Part shown: in pieces, positions 8,708-16,952 of the stretch
How positions within the stretch are numbered: position 1 is the stretch's first letter
How the letters are laid out: every line of letters starts with the position of its first letter
Origin: Salegentibacter sp.
GTDB lineage: Bacteria > Bacteroidota > Bacteroidia > Flavobacteriales > Flavobacteriaceae
Assembly: GCA_017795085.1 (NCBI GenBank)
Contig: CP051246.1
Coordinates: forward strand, 3,908,514-3,972,513
DNA: 64,000 bases
Direction of reading: 5' to 3'
Position numbers and translations under genes: made by a program
The notes under the pieces: generated by a model
Seen by the model: the letters and a program-made list of their open reading frames with translations, nothing else
Told to the model about the DNA's origin: nothing
The model's database searches: none

Positions 8708-9703
8708 TTAAGAATTATATGCCCATTTTAACCAGGTGGCCCCCCAGGTGAACCCTCCTCCAAATGAGGCAAAAATTATATTATCTCCTTTTTTGAATTG
8801 TTTTTCAAAATCGCTAAGCAACAAAGGCAAGGTAGCTGAAGTGGTATTGCCATAGCGTTCAATGTTCATTAAAACCTTTTCTTCTTCAAGATTTATACGA
8901 CTTGCCGTTGCCCCCACAATGCGTTTATTGGCCTGGTGGGCAACCAACCAGTTTATATCATTATTGCTAAGCTTATTGCGCTGCATAATCTCAGCACTTA
9001 CGCCCGACATATTGGAAACTGCAAACTTAAAAACAGTTTTACCGTCTTGTTTTACAAAATGAAGTTTTCTGGCAACGGTTTCTTCGGTAGGAGGCATTAA
9101 CGAGCCACCGGCTTCAATTCGGAGTGATTCACGACCTATCGAATCACTTCGCAAAATCTCATCCTGAAGACCGTAACCTTCGGTATTGGGCTCCATTAAA
9201 ACAGCTCCTGCACCATCACCAAAAATTATACAGGTAGTTCTATCGGTATAATCAATAATTGAAGACATTTTATCGGCTCCAATCACTAAAACCTTTTTAT
9301 AGCGACCTGATTCAATATAGGCTGAAGCCGTAGACATTGCGTATAAAAACCCGGAACAAGCAGCCTGTAAATCGTAAGCAAAGGCATTAATAGCCCCTAT
9401 TTGAGTCGCGACATGTACCCCTGTAGCAGCTACCGGTAAATCGGGAGTGGCACTTGCTAAAAGCACCATATCTATTTCGGCCGGGTCTAAACCCGATTTT
9501 TCAATTAAGTTATTGGCGGCTTGAATGCCCAGATAAGAAGTTCCTTTATCAGGATCTTTTAAAATTCGGCGTTCTTTAATTCCGGTACGACTGGTAATCC
9601 ATTCATCATTGGTATCCACCATTTCTTCCAACATTTTGTTGGTCAACACATCTTCGGGTACATATGCACCCACAGCGGTAATAGCTGCTGTGATTTTGCT
9701 CAT
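8708..9703 (-). CDS. fabH: Beta-ketoacyl-ACP synthase III
   Basis: KAS III condenses acetyl-CoA (or branched acyl-CoA) with malonyl-ACP to start fatty-acid synthesis. The Cys-His-Asn triad is visible: Cys116 in AACSGFLYAM, His in VAHQANKRI and Asn in GNTTSATLPLLLSD. The frame extends to a GTG at 9721, but the ATG at 9703 gives MSKITAAITAVGAYVPED, the normal FabH N-terminus, and 331 residues. It sits between rpmF and accB, the usual grouping of rpmF with fatty-acid genes. A terminator-like hairpin separates it from rpmF, so part of its transcription may start in the 272-bp gap. Confidence 0.96.
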   Translation of the reverse strand: MSKITAAITAVGAYVPEDVLTNKMLEEMVDTNDEWITSRTGIKERRILKDPDKGTSYLGIQAANNLIEKSGLDPAEIDMVLLASATPDLPVAATGVHVATQIGAINAFAYDLQAACSGFLYAMSTASAYIESGRYKKVLVIGADKMSSIIDYTDRTTCIIFGDGAGAVLMEPNTEGYGLQDEILRSDSIGRESLRIEAGGSLMPPTEETVARKLHFVKQDGKTVFKFAVSNMSGVSAEIMQRNKLSNNDINWLVAHQANKRIVGATASRINLEEEKVLMNIERYGNTTSATLPLLLSDFEKQFKKGDNIIFASFGGGFTWGATWLKWAYNS

Positions 9704-9827
9704 AGAATCATTTTTAATCACCTATTGCTCTTGCTTTGAGCCCTCAAAAACATCTGAGAAAAGTACTAAATTAATCTTAGATGCGGGGTGCAAATTAAGG
9801 CCTTTTTAGGACTTATTCAACTTAAAA

Positions 9828-9858
9828 CAAAAAACTCCCACTTGGGTGAGAGTTTTTG
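9828..9858 (-). terminator. Hairpin between rpmF and fabH, possible attenuating terminator
   Basis: AAAAACTC and GAGTTTTT enclose a 14-base loop, with A/T runs on both sides. Being inside the yceD-to-accC unit, it may lower fabH transcription relative to rpmF rather than stop it fully. Confidence 0.5.
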
Positions 9859-9975
9859 TAAAAGTTTAGGCTTAATGAAACCTGCCTGATGCCAGTCGAA
9901 AAAACTGGAAAACCTAGTTTATTGCTATAAAATTCCAGTACAAATTTTCATACCGAAAATTATAAACAGGTGTAA

Positions 9976-10173
9976 TTATGCCTCTATTTCTTCGGTGTTA
10001 TCTATTAGCACCTGCCCGCGGTAGTATAATTTACCTTCGTGCCAGTGTGCTCTGTGATATAAATGCGCCTCTCCTGTTGTAGGATCGGTTGCTACTTTTG
10101 GAGCTGAAGCTTTATAGTGTGTCCTTCTTTTATCTCTTCTGGTTTTAGAGATTTTTCTCTTTGGATGTGCCAT
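9976..10173 (-). CDS. rpmF: 50S ribosomal protein L32
   Basis: A 65-residue basic protein of the large ribosomal subunit. The N-terminus [17 protein letters not shown] is the L32 hallmark, followed by the CPxC-free form HLYHRAHW...[10 protein letters not shown] typical of Bacteroidetes; the zinc cysteines of other lineages are absent. It starts 9 bp after yceD, the standard yceD-rpmF pair, and precedes fabH and accBC, linking translation and membrane lipid synthesis. Confidence 0.97.
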   Translation of the reverse strand: MAHPKRKISKTRRDKRRTHYKASAPKVATDPTTGEAHLYHRAHWHEGKLYYRGQVLIDNTEEIEA

Positions 10174-10182
10174 GGCTTGCTG

Positions 10183-10716
10183 TTATTTATCGTTTAATAA
10201 GTTTTTTAATTTATCCCAACGGGGATCTGTCTCTTCGTTTTCTTTTTTGTTATTTTTTAAACTGAACTCTTCCAGTTTATCAAGTACTTCAGACTTTAAT
10301 GTTCCGTCTTCAACACCGGGATGTACCTTTTTTAAAGGTACAGAAAGTACGACAAGCTCGTAAATATATTGCTGAACGTTAACCTCAAATTCCCCGTGGG
10401 GTATAATAAGCAGGTCTTCATCCTCATCATTATATTCCTCACCAAATTTTACCACCAAAAACAATTTCCCGTCAATGGGCTGGTCGTAAGCTTCGTTTGT
10501 GAGATCACAATTTACATTTACCGTTCCTGAAACTGTAAATGTAAGCTCCATCATGGTAGTTTTCTTTTCAAAAAGTAAATCTACCTTCAGGTTGGCATTG
10601 TTAAACTCTTCGTACTCAAAATGCTCAAAGAACTTGTTATCTATCTCGTACTCAAACTGGTGTTTGCCCAGCTTTAATCCCACAAAAGGGATTGTATATT
10701 CAGCTAGTTTCCTCAT
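10183..10716 (-). CDS. yceD: YceD/DUF177 family protein
   Basis: This 177-residue acidic protein belongs to the DUF177 family encoded just before rpmF in most bacteria. The central segment has the family's beta-rich look (VSGTVNVNCDLTNEAYDQPIDGKLFLVVKFGEE in part), and the C-terminus ends DPRWDKLKNLL, the typical DPRW-x-KL close. The two family cysteines are reduced to one (VNCDL). YceD is linked to 23S rRNA and plastid ribosome assembly in other organisms; a ribosomal role here is inference. Likely the first gene of the unit. Confidence 0.88.
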   Translation of the reverse strand: MRKLAEYTIPFVGLKLGKHQFEYEIDNKFFEHFEYEEFNNANLKVDLLFEKKTTMMELTFTVSGTVNVNCDLTNEAYDQPIDGKLFLVVKFGEEYNDEDEDLLIIPHGEFEVNVQQYIYELVVLSVPLKKVHPGVEDGTLKSEVLDKLEEFSLKNNKKENEETDPRWDKLKNLLNDK

Positions 10717-10762
10717 CTCATCGTCAGTTTCGAGTGCCTTTCCCCTCAGGATAAGGCGGGTG

Positions 10763-10770
10763 CAAAGATA
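10763..10770 (-). promoter_or_regulatory. TAnnTTTG -7 element before yceD-rpmF
   Basis: TATCTTTG on the minus strand lies 46 bp before the yceD ATG and matches the Bacteroidetes -7 consensus exactly. No TTG at the proper -33 spacing was found. Confidence 0.5.
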
Positions 10771-11043
10771 TAAAAATTAATAAAGTAACTATGATTTATA
10801 AACAATTTTTTGTTTATATCTTATTTAAATGTGTTTTTGGAATAAGGTTCAAAAGTCTACATCCATTTCCCTGCCTTAAAAGCCTATAAGTTCACAAAGG
10901 AAAACCTATACAGTTAAGAGTTATGTTTAGTAAATAGCTCATCAAACACAGATTACTTTAAAGGCCGCTTTATTTTAAGATTTTCCCTTTACCCTGCTAG
11001 ATAATATCCAATGAAAATTAATTTTTGTTAACGTTTTTCGGGT

Positions 11044-11059
11044 TTAAGTTCGCACTTAA
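11044..11059 (-). terminator. Weak hairpin after pdxA
   Basis: TTAAGT-GCGA-ACTTAA (GNRA-type tetraloop) starts 19 bp after the pdxA stop. No clean T-tract follows, so termination is only suggested. Confidence 0.3.
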
Positions 11060-11078
11060 CTATGCCCTTTCTTCAAAT

Positions 11079-12128
11079 TTACAGCTTTTTTCTTTGTTTT
11101 TGAAGCGGGTTCTCCGTCAGCTTTTTATATTCTTCACGGCATTTAAATATCTCAATTCCTTTAAATACCGCTTCTTTAAAGGAGTTGATATTCGCTTCAT
11201 TTTTTCCTGCAATTTCAAAGGCGGTACCGTGATCGGGTGAAGTTCGTACTTTGCTCAACCCAGCGGTGAAATTTACACCACTTCCGAAAGAAAGCGTCTT
11301 AAACGGAATTAACCCCTGGTCGTGATAAGAAGCTACCACGGCATCAAAATTTTTATAATTTTTAGAACCAAAAAAACTATCGCCAGAATAAGGCCCAAAA
11401 ACCAGTTCACCTTTTTCGCGTAATTCTTCTAAAGCGGGCTTTAAAATTTCCTCATCTTCTTTACCGATAATCCCCTGATCCCCACTATGCGGATTAATGC
11501 CCAAAACTGCTACTTTTGGCTTCTGCACCCTAAAATCCTGCTTTAAACTATTTTGAATCAGGCTTATTTTCTTCCGAATTAACTCGGGCGTGATTACACT
11601 GGCAATATCTTTTAATGCCACATGGTCTGTAAAAAGCCCCACCCTTAATTCATCGCTCACCATAAACATCAAGCTCTCGCCGCCACCCAATTCCTGGGCC
11701 AGGTAATCGGTATGGCCTGGAAATTTAAATTTCTCACTTTGGATGGAATGTTTATTAATAGGTGCGGTTACCAAAACATCTAGATCATCTTCCTTAAGTG
11801 CAATAGTAGCTGCTTCCAAAGATTTAAATGCATATTCTCCCACTTTCGCATCTTCTTTTCCAAAATCAATTTTTACATTTTCACGCCAAACATTTACTAC
11901 ATTAACTTTACCGTCAATAGCTTTTGAAGGATGATCTATACCCTGAAGGTGTACTCCAAATTTATAGTGTTTCTTCAAGAAATTAAGCACTTTTGTAGAA
12001 GCGAAAATCACCGGAGTGCAGAAATCAAGCATCCGGCTATCGTCAAAGGTTTTTAGGACAATCTCACTCCCAATTCCGTTCAGGTCTCCAATACTAACTC
12101 CTAATTTCACCTTTTCAGCCTGTTTCAT
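11079..12128 (-). CDS. pdxA: 4-hydroxythreonine-4-phosphate dehydrogenase
   Basis: This 349-residue metal-dependent NAD(P) oxidoreductase acts in the DXP-dependent pathway to pyridoxal 5'-phosphate, producing the amino-ketone that PdxJ condenses. Family blocks are GDLNGIGSEIVLK near the N-terminus, TAPINKHSIQ, FPGHTDYLA (substrate and metal His), GINPHSGDQG and YHDQGLIPFK. Length is slightly over the E. coli enzyme. It is divergent from ribE with 58 bp between the starts; a minus-strand TACATTTG (12163-12170) in that gap is a plausible promoter element. Confidence 0.95.
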   Translation of the reverse strand: MKQAEKVKLGVSIGDLNGIGSEIVLKTFDDSRMLDFCTPVIFASTKVLNFLKKHYKFGVHLQGIDHPSKAIDGKVNVVNVWRENVKIDFGKEDAKVGEYAFKSLEAATIALKEDDLDVLVTAPINKHSIQSEKFKFPGHTDYLAQELGGGESLMFMVSDELRVGLFTDHVALKDIASVITPELIRKKISLIQNSLKQDFRVQKPKVAVLGINPHSGDQGIIGKEDEEILKPALEELREKGELVFGPYSGDSFFGSKNYKNFDAVVASYHDQGLIPFKTLSFGSGVNFTAGLSKVRTSPDHGTAFEIAGKNEANINSFKEAVFKGIEIFKCREEYKKLTENPLQKQRKKL

Positions 12129-12186
12129 ATACTTCCCAACTTTTTATTCTTAATTTTACACACAAATGTAACCAATATTCTACAAC

Positions 12187-12777
12187 ATGTTTACCGGAAT
12201 TATTGAGGAAATAGGACAAGTAAAGTCGATAAACCCCGAAAACGGCAACCTGCATCTAAAAATAAAGGCCAACTTTACCCCCGAATTAAAAATAGACCAA
12301 AGTGTGGCCCACAACGGGGTTTGCCTTACCGTGGTAAGTATAGATGAAAATGTTTATTCTATTACGGCGATTAAAGAAACCCTTGAAAAAACAAATTTAA
12401 GCAAATTACAGGTGGGCGACCCAGTAAACCTGGAGCGCGGCATGGAACTCGGCGACCGTTTAGACGGGCATATTGTACAGGGCCATGTTGATCAAACCGC
12501 TGTTTGTAGAAGTGTAAAAGAAGAATCCGGCAGCCATATTTTTACTTTTAATTATGATGCCTCCCTTAATAATATTACCATAGAAAAAGGCTCCATTACT
12601 ATAAACGGTGTGAGTTTAACCGTGGTAAATTCAAAGAAAAACGAATTTAGCGTAGCAATTATTCCTTATACGCATAAGCATACCACTTTTAAAAACCTAA
12701 AAGAAGGTGATACCGTAAACCTTGAATTTGATGTAATAGGAAAATATGTAAAGCGGTTACAGGAGCTAAAAGATTAA
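12187..12777 (+). CDS. ribE: Riboflavin synthase, alpha chain
   Basis: It dismutates two 6,7-dimethyl-8-ribityllumazine molecules into riboflavin and the pyrimidinedione. The 196 residues form the two tandem lumazine-binding barrels: the first begins MFTGIIEEIGQV, with HNGVCLTV, and the second shows HIVQGHVD and ITINGVSLTVV, with a C-terminal trimerisation helix. No other rib gene is nearby. Its stop overlaps the stop of the convergent small gene by 4 bp. Confidence 0.96.
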   Translation: MFTGIIEEIGQVKSINPENGNLHLKIKANFTPELKIDQSVAHNGVCLTVVSIDENVYSITAIKETLEKTNLSKLQVGDPVNLERGMELGDRLDGHIVQGHVDQTAVCRSVKEESGSHIFTFNYDASLNNITIEKGSITINGVSLTVVNSKKNEFSVAIIPYTHKHTTFKNLKEGDTVNLEFDVIGKYVKRLQELKD

Positions 12778-12998
12778 TTTTTGTTCTTATTTTTAAGGTG
12801 AAAAACCCCAAGGCCTATTCCTGCAGCAATCAAAGCTGAAATCCCGAAGTCAATGGGGAGTCCAACCGGAGGAGGAGGTAGTCCGTCGCTCATACTTTCC
12901 ATATTTGACGCGGGTGGTGACTGGGCGAAAATTTCACCATAACCCAACAAAAGCAATAAGCCTGAAAATAGAAGAATAAAAATTACCCTTGTCTTCAT
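12774..12998 (-). CDS. Small secreted/membrane protein with PPPP-PID motif
   Basis: The reading frame is open from 13046, but the ATG at 12998 gives MKTRVIFILLFSG, a clean signal peptide ending near FAQ, and a 74-residue product. After cleavage it has SPPASN, a PPPPVGLPIDFG segment, a hydrophobic alanine/glycine stretch (ISALIAAGIGLGVFHL) and a KNKNKN tail. This matches a widespread set of tiny flavobacterial proteins (proline stretch, P-x-D-G, one TM, Lys-rich end) with no known function, often mislabelled signal peptidase. A membrane anchor with the tail inside is inferred. Confidence 0.7.
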   Translation of the reverse strand: MKTRVIFILLFSGLLLLLGYGEIFAQSPPASNMESMSDGLPPPPVGLPIDFGISALIAAGIGLGVFHLKNKNKN

Positions 12999-12999
12999 A

Positions 13000-13488
13000 T
13001 TTATAAATATTAATAGCCAAAAAGTGTTGTGGTTACTGGATTTCAAAATACCGATTTAGGTAGCGGGGATATCCTACAAAGATAAACCAATTTTTACATC
13101 ATTGGGGCTGACTTATAACTTGGCTTCAGTATTTTATATAAACCTAATAAACATGTGTTTATAATTCAATAAAAATCGACAAGATATTTAAAAATGTACT
13201 AAAATTCTGACTTTCAACGAAATTATCTTCAGAAATTTATATACATTATTAGGAATAAAGCCCATAAATATCTTATCGGGACAAGTTGGGCATCTAAAAA
13301 CAGGCGGGCAATACCCTTCCCTTGATCATCACGCTCTAATCGAACCAAACAGCTTCTTGAAGGGGAATTAACCGAATATTTTAATAGAAAATACTTTTAA
13401 ACATACGAATTTATAATTAACAAACTCTGGGGCAAACTACAATATTAAATCCGCCGGGGGAATAAAAGAAGATTCGGGACAACAATTT
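13000..13488. other. Long intergenic stretch upstream of the small secreted protein gene
   Basis: Almost 490 bp with no intact gene. The only coding-like trace is the possible Ogt-like remnant at 13332-13400. The rest is AT-rich without recognisable signals. Confidence 0.5.
13332..13400 (+). pseudogene. Possible relic of an Ogt/MGMT-like N-terminal segment
   Basis: In one frame this reads TKQLLEGELTEYFNRKYF and then stops. The spacing of QL-x(6)-EYF resembles the block before the catalytic domain of methylguanine methyltransferases, where the intact ogt of this window has EQLQAYFSGE. Upstream the frame is closed by a stop. A chance match is quite possible. Confidence 0.22.
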
Positions 13489-13523
13489 ATAAAAAAGAAA
13501 ACCCCGCTTTCGCGGGGTTTAAA
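13489..13523 (-). terminator. Rho-independent terminator of tRNA-Ala
   Basis: On the minus strand AAACCCCGC-GAAA-GCGGGGTTT is followed by TCTTTTTT, starting 6 bp after the tRNA 3' end. Confidence 0.9.
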
Positions 13524-13528
13524 GGGAG

Positions 13529-13602
13529 TGGAGAATATCGGAGTCGAACCGATGACCTTTTGGCTGCCAGCCAAACGCTCTAGCCAGCTGAGCTAATCCC
13601 CC
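13529..13602 (-). tRNA. tRNA-Ala (anticodon GGC)
   Basis: A 74-nt cloverleaf on the minus strand: acceptor GGGGGAT/ATTCTCC with discriminator A73, D-arm GCTC/GAGC, anticodon stem TTTGG/CCAAA with loop CTGGCAG (anticodon GGC after U33), and T-arm ATCGG-TTCGACT-CCGAT. The G3-U70 wobble pair, the identity element for alanyl-tRNA synthetase, is present and confirms alanine. CCA is not encoded. A full TTG/TAnnTTTG promoter precedes it and a terminator follows. Confidence 0.95.
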
Positions 13603-13613
13603 ATTTTGTGCAG

Positions 13614-13647
13614 CAAATGTAATAATAATTTTCTTTTTTTAAAGCAA
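13614..13647 (-). promoter_or_regulatory. Bacteroidetes-type promoter of tRNA-Ala
   Basis: On the minus strand a TTG (-33) is followed, 23 bp later, by TACATTTG (-7), ending 11 bp before the tRNA. Spacing is inside the known 17-23 range. Confidence 0.75.
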
Positions 13648-13764
13648 AAATATTTAAACCTTGATTTTAGAAATAGTAATGCCCACAAAAAGTAAACATC
13701 CTTTTTATTATTCCAGGCCGCCCATTTCTTAAAGGCTCTTATCTTTGCGCTTTAATTGTAGCCT

Positions 13765-15093
13765 TTGGAATCTTCAGTAAGCTTTAAAAACATCAACCGG
13801 ATCGCCATTCCTGCCATTATCGCCGGGATTGCCGAACCCCTAATTTCCCTCACCGATATTGGTGTAATCGGAAATGTGGAAAAAAATGCCGTTGAAGCCT
13901 TAGCAGCAGCAGGAATTGTAGGTTCATTTCTTTCGGCCATTATTTGGATTTTGGCGCAAACAAAAACGGCAATTTCAGCCATTGTTTCCCAACATTTGGG
14001 CGCCAACAGGTTACTTGCGGTAAAAACCCTGGTTCCGCAAGCCATTTATTTTAACCTGCTTTTCAGTCTGGTGATTTACGCCCTTACTTCATTTTTTGCC
14101 GAGCTCATTTTTAGTGCCTACAATGCCGAAGGTTTAATTTTAAAATACTCAGTAGATTATTATCAAATTCGAGCACTGGGTTATCCGCTTACCCTGATAA
14201 CTTTTGCAATTTTTGGGGTTTTCCGCGGATTGCAAAATACGCTTTGGGCAATGAAATGCAGTTTAACCGGAGCAGCTGTAAATGTTGCCTTGGATTATTT
14301 GCTGGTTTACGGAATTGACGGTTTTATTCCAGCAATGCACTTACGCGGTGCGGCATATGCCAGCCTGGCCGCCCAGACCACAATGTTGATAATGGCCTTA
14401 TGGTTTTTCTTTAAAAAAACACCTTTTCACTTAAAATTAAGCTGGAATATCAACCCCGGAATGAAAGGTCTCTTGCTAATGGCCGCCAATCTTTTTGTTC
14501 GAACAGCAGCACTTAATTTTGCTATTTACCTGGCGAATGCCTACGCTACAGATTATGGCAAAAACTATATTGCCGCACAAAGTATTTTGATGAATATCTG
14601 GTTATTTTTTAGCTTTTTTATCGACGGTTATGCCAATGCGGGCAATGCAATTGGAGGCAAACTTTTAGGAGCTAAAGATTATAAAAACCTGTGGGAGCTC
14701 AGCAAAAAAATAAGTAAATATGCTATTTATATCGCCTTGATCCTAATGGCCTTCTGCGGAATTTTCTATAGTCAAATCGGATTGATTTTTAATAAAGAAG
14801 CAACAGTACTGGCCTTGTTTTCTTCGGTTTTTTGGATTGTTTTACTAATGCAGCCCGTAAACGCCATCGCTTTTATGTTTGATGGAATTTTTAAAGGCCT
14901 GGGTGAAGCAAAATACCTTCGGAATTTATTGCTTGTGGCTACTTTTCTAGGTTTTACCCCTGCTTTGCTAGTTTCCGATTATTTTGGGCTGGAACTCTAT
15001 GGCATCTGGATAGCTTTTTTCGTTTGGATGTTGATAAGAAGCAGCGCCCTGGTAATTAAATTCCGAAGGAAATACCTACAAAAAGAAGTCTGA
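13765..15093 (+). CDS. MATE family multidrug/cation efflux transporter (DinF-like)
   Basis: This 442-residue protein has about twelve TM segments and the MATE layout: IAIPAIIAGIAEPLISLTDIGVIG at the N-terminus, QAIYFNLLFSLV, and the second-half repeat (LFVRTAALNFAIYLANAYATDYG). Such antiporters export cationic compounds using Na+ or H+. An in-frame stop at 13759 forces a start at the TTG at 13765 or a later non-ATG codon; TTG gives MESSVSFKNINRIAIP, normal for the family. TATCTTTG at 13740-13747 could be its promoter, giving a very short leader. Confidence 0.88.
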   Translation: MESSVSFKNINRIAIPAIIAGIAEPLISLTDIGVIGNVEKNAVEALAAAGIVGSFLSAIIWILAQTKTAISAIVSQHLGANRLLAVKTLVPQAIYFNLLFSLVIYALTSFFAELIFSAYNAEGLILKYSVDYYQIRALGYPLTLITFAIFGVFRGLQNTLWAMKCSLTGAAVNVALDYLLVYGIDGFIPAMHLRGAAYASLAAQTTMLIMALWFFFKKTPFHLKLSWNINPGMKGLLLMAANLFVRTAALNFAIYLANAYATDYGKNYIAAQSILMNIWLFFSFFIDGYANAGNAIGGKLLGAKDYKNLWELSKKISKYAIYIALILMAFCGIFYSQIGLIFNKEATVLALFSSVFWIVLLMQPVNAIAFMFDGIFKGLGEAKYLRNLLLVATFLGFTPALLVSDYFGLELYGIWIAFFVWMLIRSSALVIKFRRKYLQKEV

Positions 15094-15295
15094 TGTTATA
15101 GTGGCCGGCCTCAGTGTTAAATAAGCAGCTAAAGCACTGAAAAATTATTTCAGATCCTCTCCCGCCGATAAACGAAATAAAAGATTTTACGTATAAATTA
15201 GTTTAGCTTCCGCCCAGCGTTAAATTTACACCAAACCCACTAAATTCAGCCTTAAACTTTATAAATTTGATTAGTTAACTCATAAAAAAAATTGT

Positions 15296-16063
15296 ATGAC
15301 CACAGAACGTGAAAATGGCAGTTTATATATTACTATTGAAAATGGTATTGCCCATCTGGAATTCGGTCATCCGGCCAGTAATTCTTTTCCTTCGGTTTTA
15401 CTCGAACGACTTGAAAAGGAAATCGAAGATCTTTCAGAAAACGATGAGGCCAAAATTATTCTATTAAAATCGGAAGGAGAAAAAGCTTTTTGTGCAGGCG
15501 CTTCGTTTAACGAATTGGTTGCTATACAAAATATGCAAGCCGGAAAACGATTTTTTTCAGGATTTGCAAATGTGATTAATGCAATGCGTAAATGCAAAAA
15601 GCTAATTATTGGCCGTGTACAGGGTAAAACCGTAGGCGGCGGGCTTGGCCTAATTGCAGCTTGTGATTATGCCATGGCTACCGAAGCCGCCGCCATTAAA
15701 CTTTCAGAATTAAGTATTGGAATAGGCCCTTTTGTTATTGCTCCGGCCGTAGAACGCAAAATGGGCATTGCTGCTTTAGCCGAACTCAGTTTAGCGGCAC
15801 ATGAATGGAAAAATGCATATTGGGCAAAAGAAAAAGGCCTTTATGCACGTGTTTTTGATACAATACGCGAGCTGGATAAAGAAATTGAAATCTTTACTGG
15901 AAAATTAGCTTCTTATAATCCCGAAGCGCTTTATGAAATGAAACAAGCTTTATGGAAAAACACGGCTCACTGGAATGAATTACTAGCTGAAAGAGCCGCA
16001 ATTTCAGGAGAACTTGTACTTTCTGATTTTACCAAAAAAGCTTTGGACAAATATCGAAAATAA
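15296..16063 (+). CDS. Enoyl-CoA hydratase/isomerase family protein
   Basis: This 255-residue crotonase-fold protein has the CoA-binding and oxyanion-hole motifs FCAGASFNEL (about 67-76) and GKTVGGGLGLIAACDYA (about 108-124). The position of the first catalytic Glu of true hydratases is occupied by LSELSIGIGPFVIAP, without the usual PE-x-x-x-G-xxP pattern, so hydratase activity is uncertain; isomerase or thioesterase-type chemistry is possible. It is a single gene with no beta-oxidation neighbours. A second crotonase-family gene is at 31184-31966. Confidence 0.82.
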   Translation: MTTERENGSLYITIENGIAHLEFGHPASNSFPSVLLERLEKEIEDLSENDEAKIILLKSEGEKAFCAGASFNELVAIQNMQAGKRFFSGFANVINAMRKCKKLIIGRVQGKTVGGGLGLIAACDYAMATEAAAIKLSELSIGIGPFVIAPAVERKMGIAALAELSLAAHEWKNAYWAKEKGLYARVFDTIRELDKEIEIFTGKLASYNPEALYEMKQALWKNTAHWNELLAERAAISGELVLSDFTKKALDKYRK

Positions 16064-16227
16064 CCCACTTCAAGGCTTTAAATTAAAAAACCTTTAAAAC
16101 AAATATATCGTTCGTATCCTCAGCCTGATTTCTTTACATATTAAATTCTCTGGAGGAAATAAAATTTCAATAAGGAATTAGCAAGATTATAACAGCAGCT
16201 CTAGAGTTAAAAACGTAACTTTACGTA

Positions 16228-16259
16228 AACTACTCGTGGGGCAAACCCACAAAGTAGTT
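16228..16259 (+). repeat. Imperfect hairpin in the gap before the two tiny membrane genes
   Basis: AACTACT-C-GTGGG, loop GCAAA, CCCAC-AA-AGTAGTT: two stacked stems of 5 and 7 bp with an internal loop. No T-tract follows. It lies about 75 bp before the start of the 63-residue gene and could be a leader structure. Confidence 0.35.
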
Positions 16260-16332
16260 AGAGAAAAACAATCTGATTTCGAATCATTCCGGTAGTTCGG
16301 GAAGGAACGATTATCGGATAAATTCAAAAATT

Positions 16333-16524
16333 ATGAGCTTGCAACAACAACACTTACCCAAAGACAGGCCGGCTAGCGAAGTAGAAAGTTGGGGTTTTAC
16401 CCTATGGGAGTTTATAGCCGATAACTGGCTCTACCTGTTGGGAATTCTAATAATTTTAGGAATTTTTATCGCAGCCAGAATAAGCTGGAGAAAACGACAC
16501 GAAAAAGATAAAATTGATCAATGA
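16333..16524 (+). CDS. Small single-TM protein, 63 residues
   Basis: I do not recognise this protein. The N-terminal 25 residues are polar and end in SWGFTLWEFIADNW. One TM helix follows (about 31-49, LYLLGILIILGIFIAARI), then a basic tail (SWRKRHEKDK), which by the positive-inside rule would face the cytoplasm. Its stop codon overlaps the next start (ATGA), showing translational coupling with the 36-residue membrane protein. The pair has no other close neighbour. Confidence 0.62.
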   Translation: MSLQQQHLPKDRPASEVESWGFTLWEFIADNWLYLLGILIILGIFIAARISWRKRHEKDKIDQ

Positions 16525-16631
16525 ACGAAGACACCTGGGAGTTTTTTAACTTTTTAAGTGGAATGGGGTTTTGGCTTATTTTAGCTATAATCCTGGTAAT
16601 TGTAGTTATTTATAGTCGTTTTAAAAAATAA
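16521..16631 (+). CDS. Tiny single-TM protein, 36 residues
   Basis: The frame starts with ATG inside the stop of the preceding gene (ATGA overlap) and ends with TAA. It encodes MNEDTWEFFNFLSGMGFW, then a TM helix (LILAIILVIVVIYS) and RFKK. Both members of the pair share an acidic/aromatic W-E-F segment before the membrane helix and a basic end. Coupling and the common layout support a real gene despite its size. Function is unknown. Confidence 0.58.
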   Translation: MNEDTWEFFNFLSGMGFWLILAIILVIVVIYSRFKK

Positions 16632-16735
16632 CGGAAACTTCTTCGCCTTCAATTCTCCCTATACAGATTAACCACAATTTACTTAAACACAACAATTAGG
16701 CTTGATCCATGTTGTCCCTATGTTGTACCCACTAA

Positions 16736-16780
16736 AACAACAAAGCCTTTCGAGAAATCGAAAGGCTTTGTTGTTATTTT
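16736..16780 (-). terminator. Long hairpin terminator of tRNA-Asn
   Basis: An 18-bp perfect inverted repeat (AACAACAAAGCCTTTCGA and its complement) with a GAAA/TTTC tetraloop. It begins a few bases after the tRNA on the minus strand and has T-rich flanks on both sides, so it may also serve the small genes on the plus strand. Confidence 0.8.
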
Positions 16781-16781
16781 G

Positions 16782-16855
16782 CTCCTCCTCTTGGGCTCGA
16801 ACCAAGGACCCTCTGATTAACAGTCAGATGCTCTAACCAACTGAGCTAAGGAGGA
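16782..16855 (-). tRNA. tRNA-Asn (anticodon GTT)
   Basis: A 74-nt cloverleaf on the minus strand: acceptor TCCTCCT/AGGAGGA with G73, D-arm GCTC/GAGC, anticodon stem and loop TCTGA-CTGTTAA-TCAGA (anticodon GTT), and T-arm CTTGG-TTCGAGC-CCAAG. G73 and the GTT anticodon are the asparaginyl identity elements. CCA is not encoded. Confidence 0.94.
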
Positions 16856-16952
16856 GTGTTTTACGCTTTTGCGGTTGCAAATATAAACCAATTTTTAAAT
16901 CACCACAAAACAAATTTCATTTTTTTTAGCTTAATTTTTCAATCAAACTTTA

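Larger units (their letters stand above)
10717..11078. other. Intergenic stretch between yceD and pdxA
   Basis: About 360 bp. It holds the -7 element of the yceD promoter (10763-10770) and a weak hairpin after pdxA (11044-11059). Nothing else was recognised. Confidence 0.5.
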
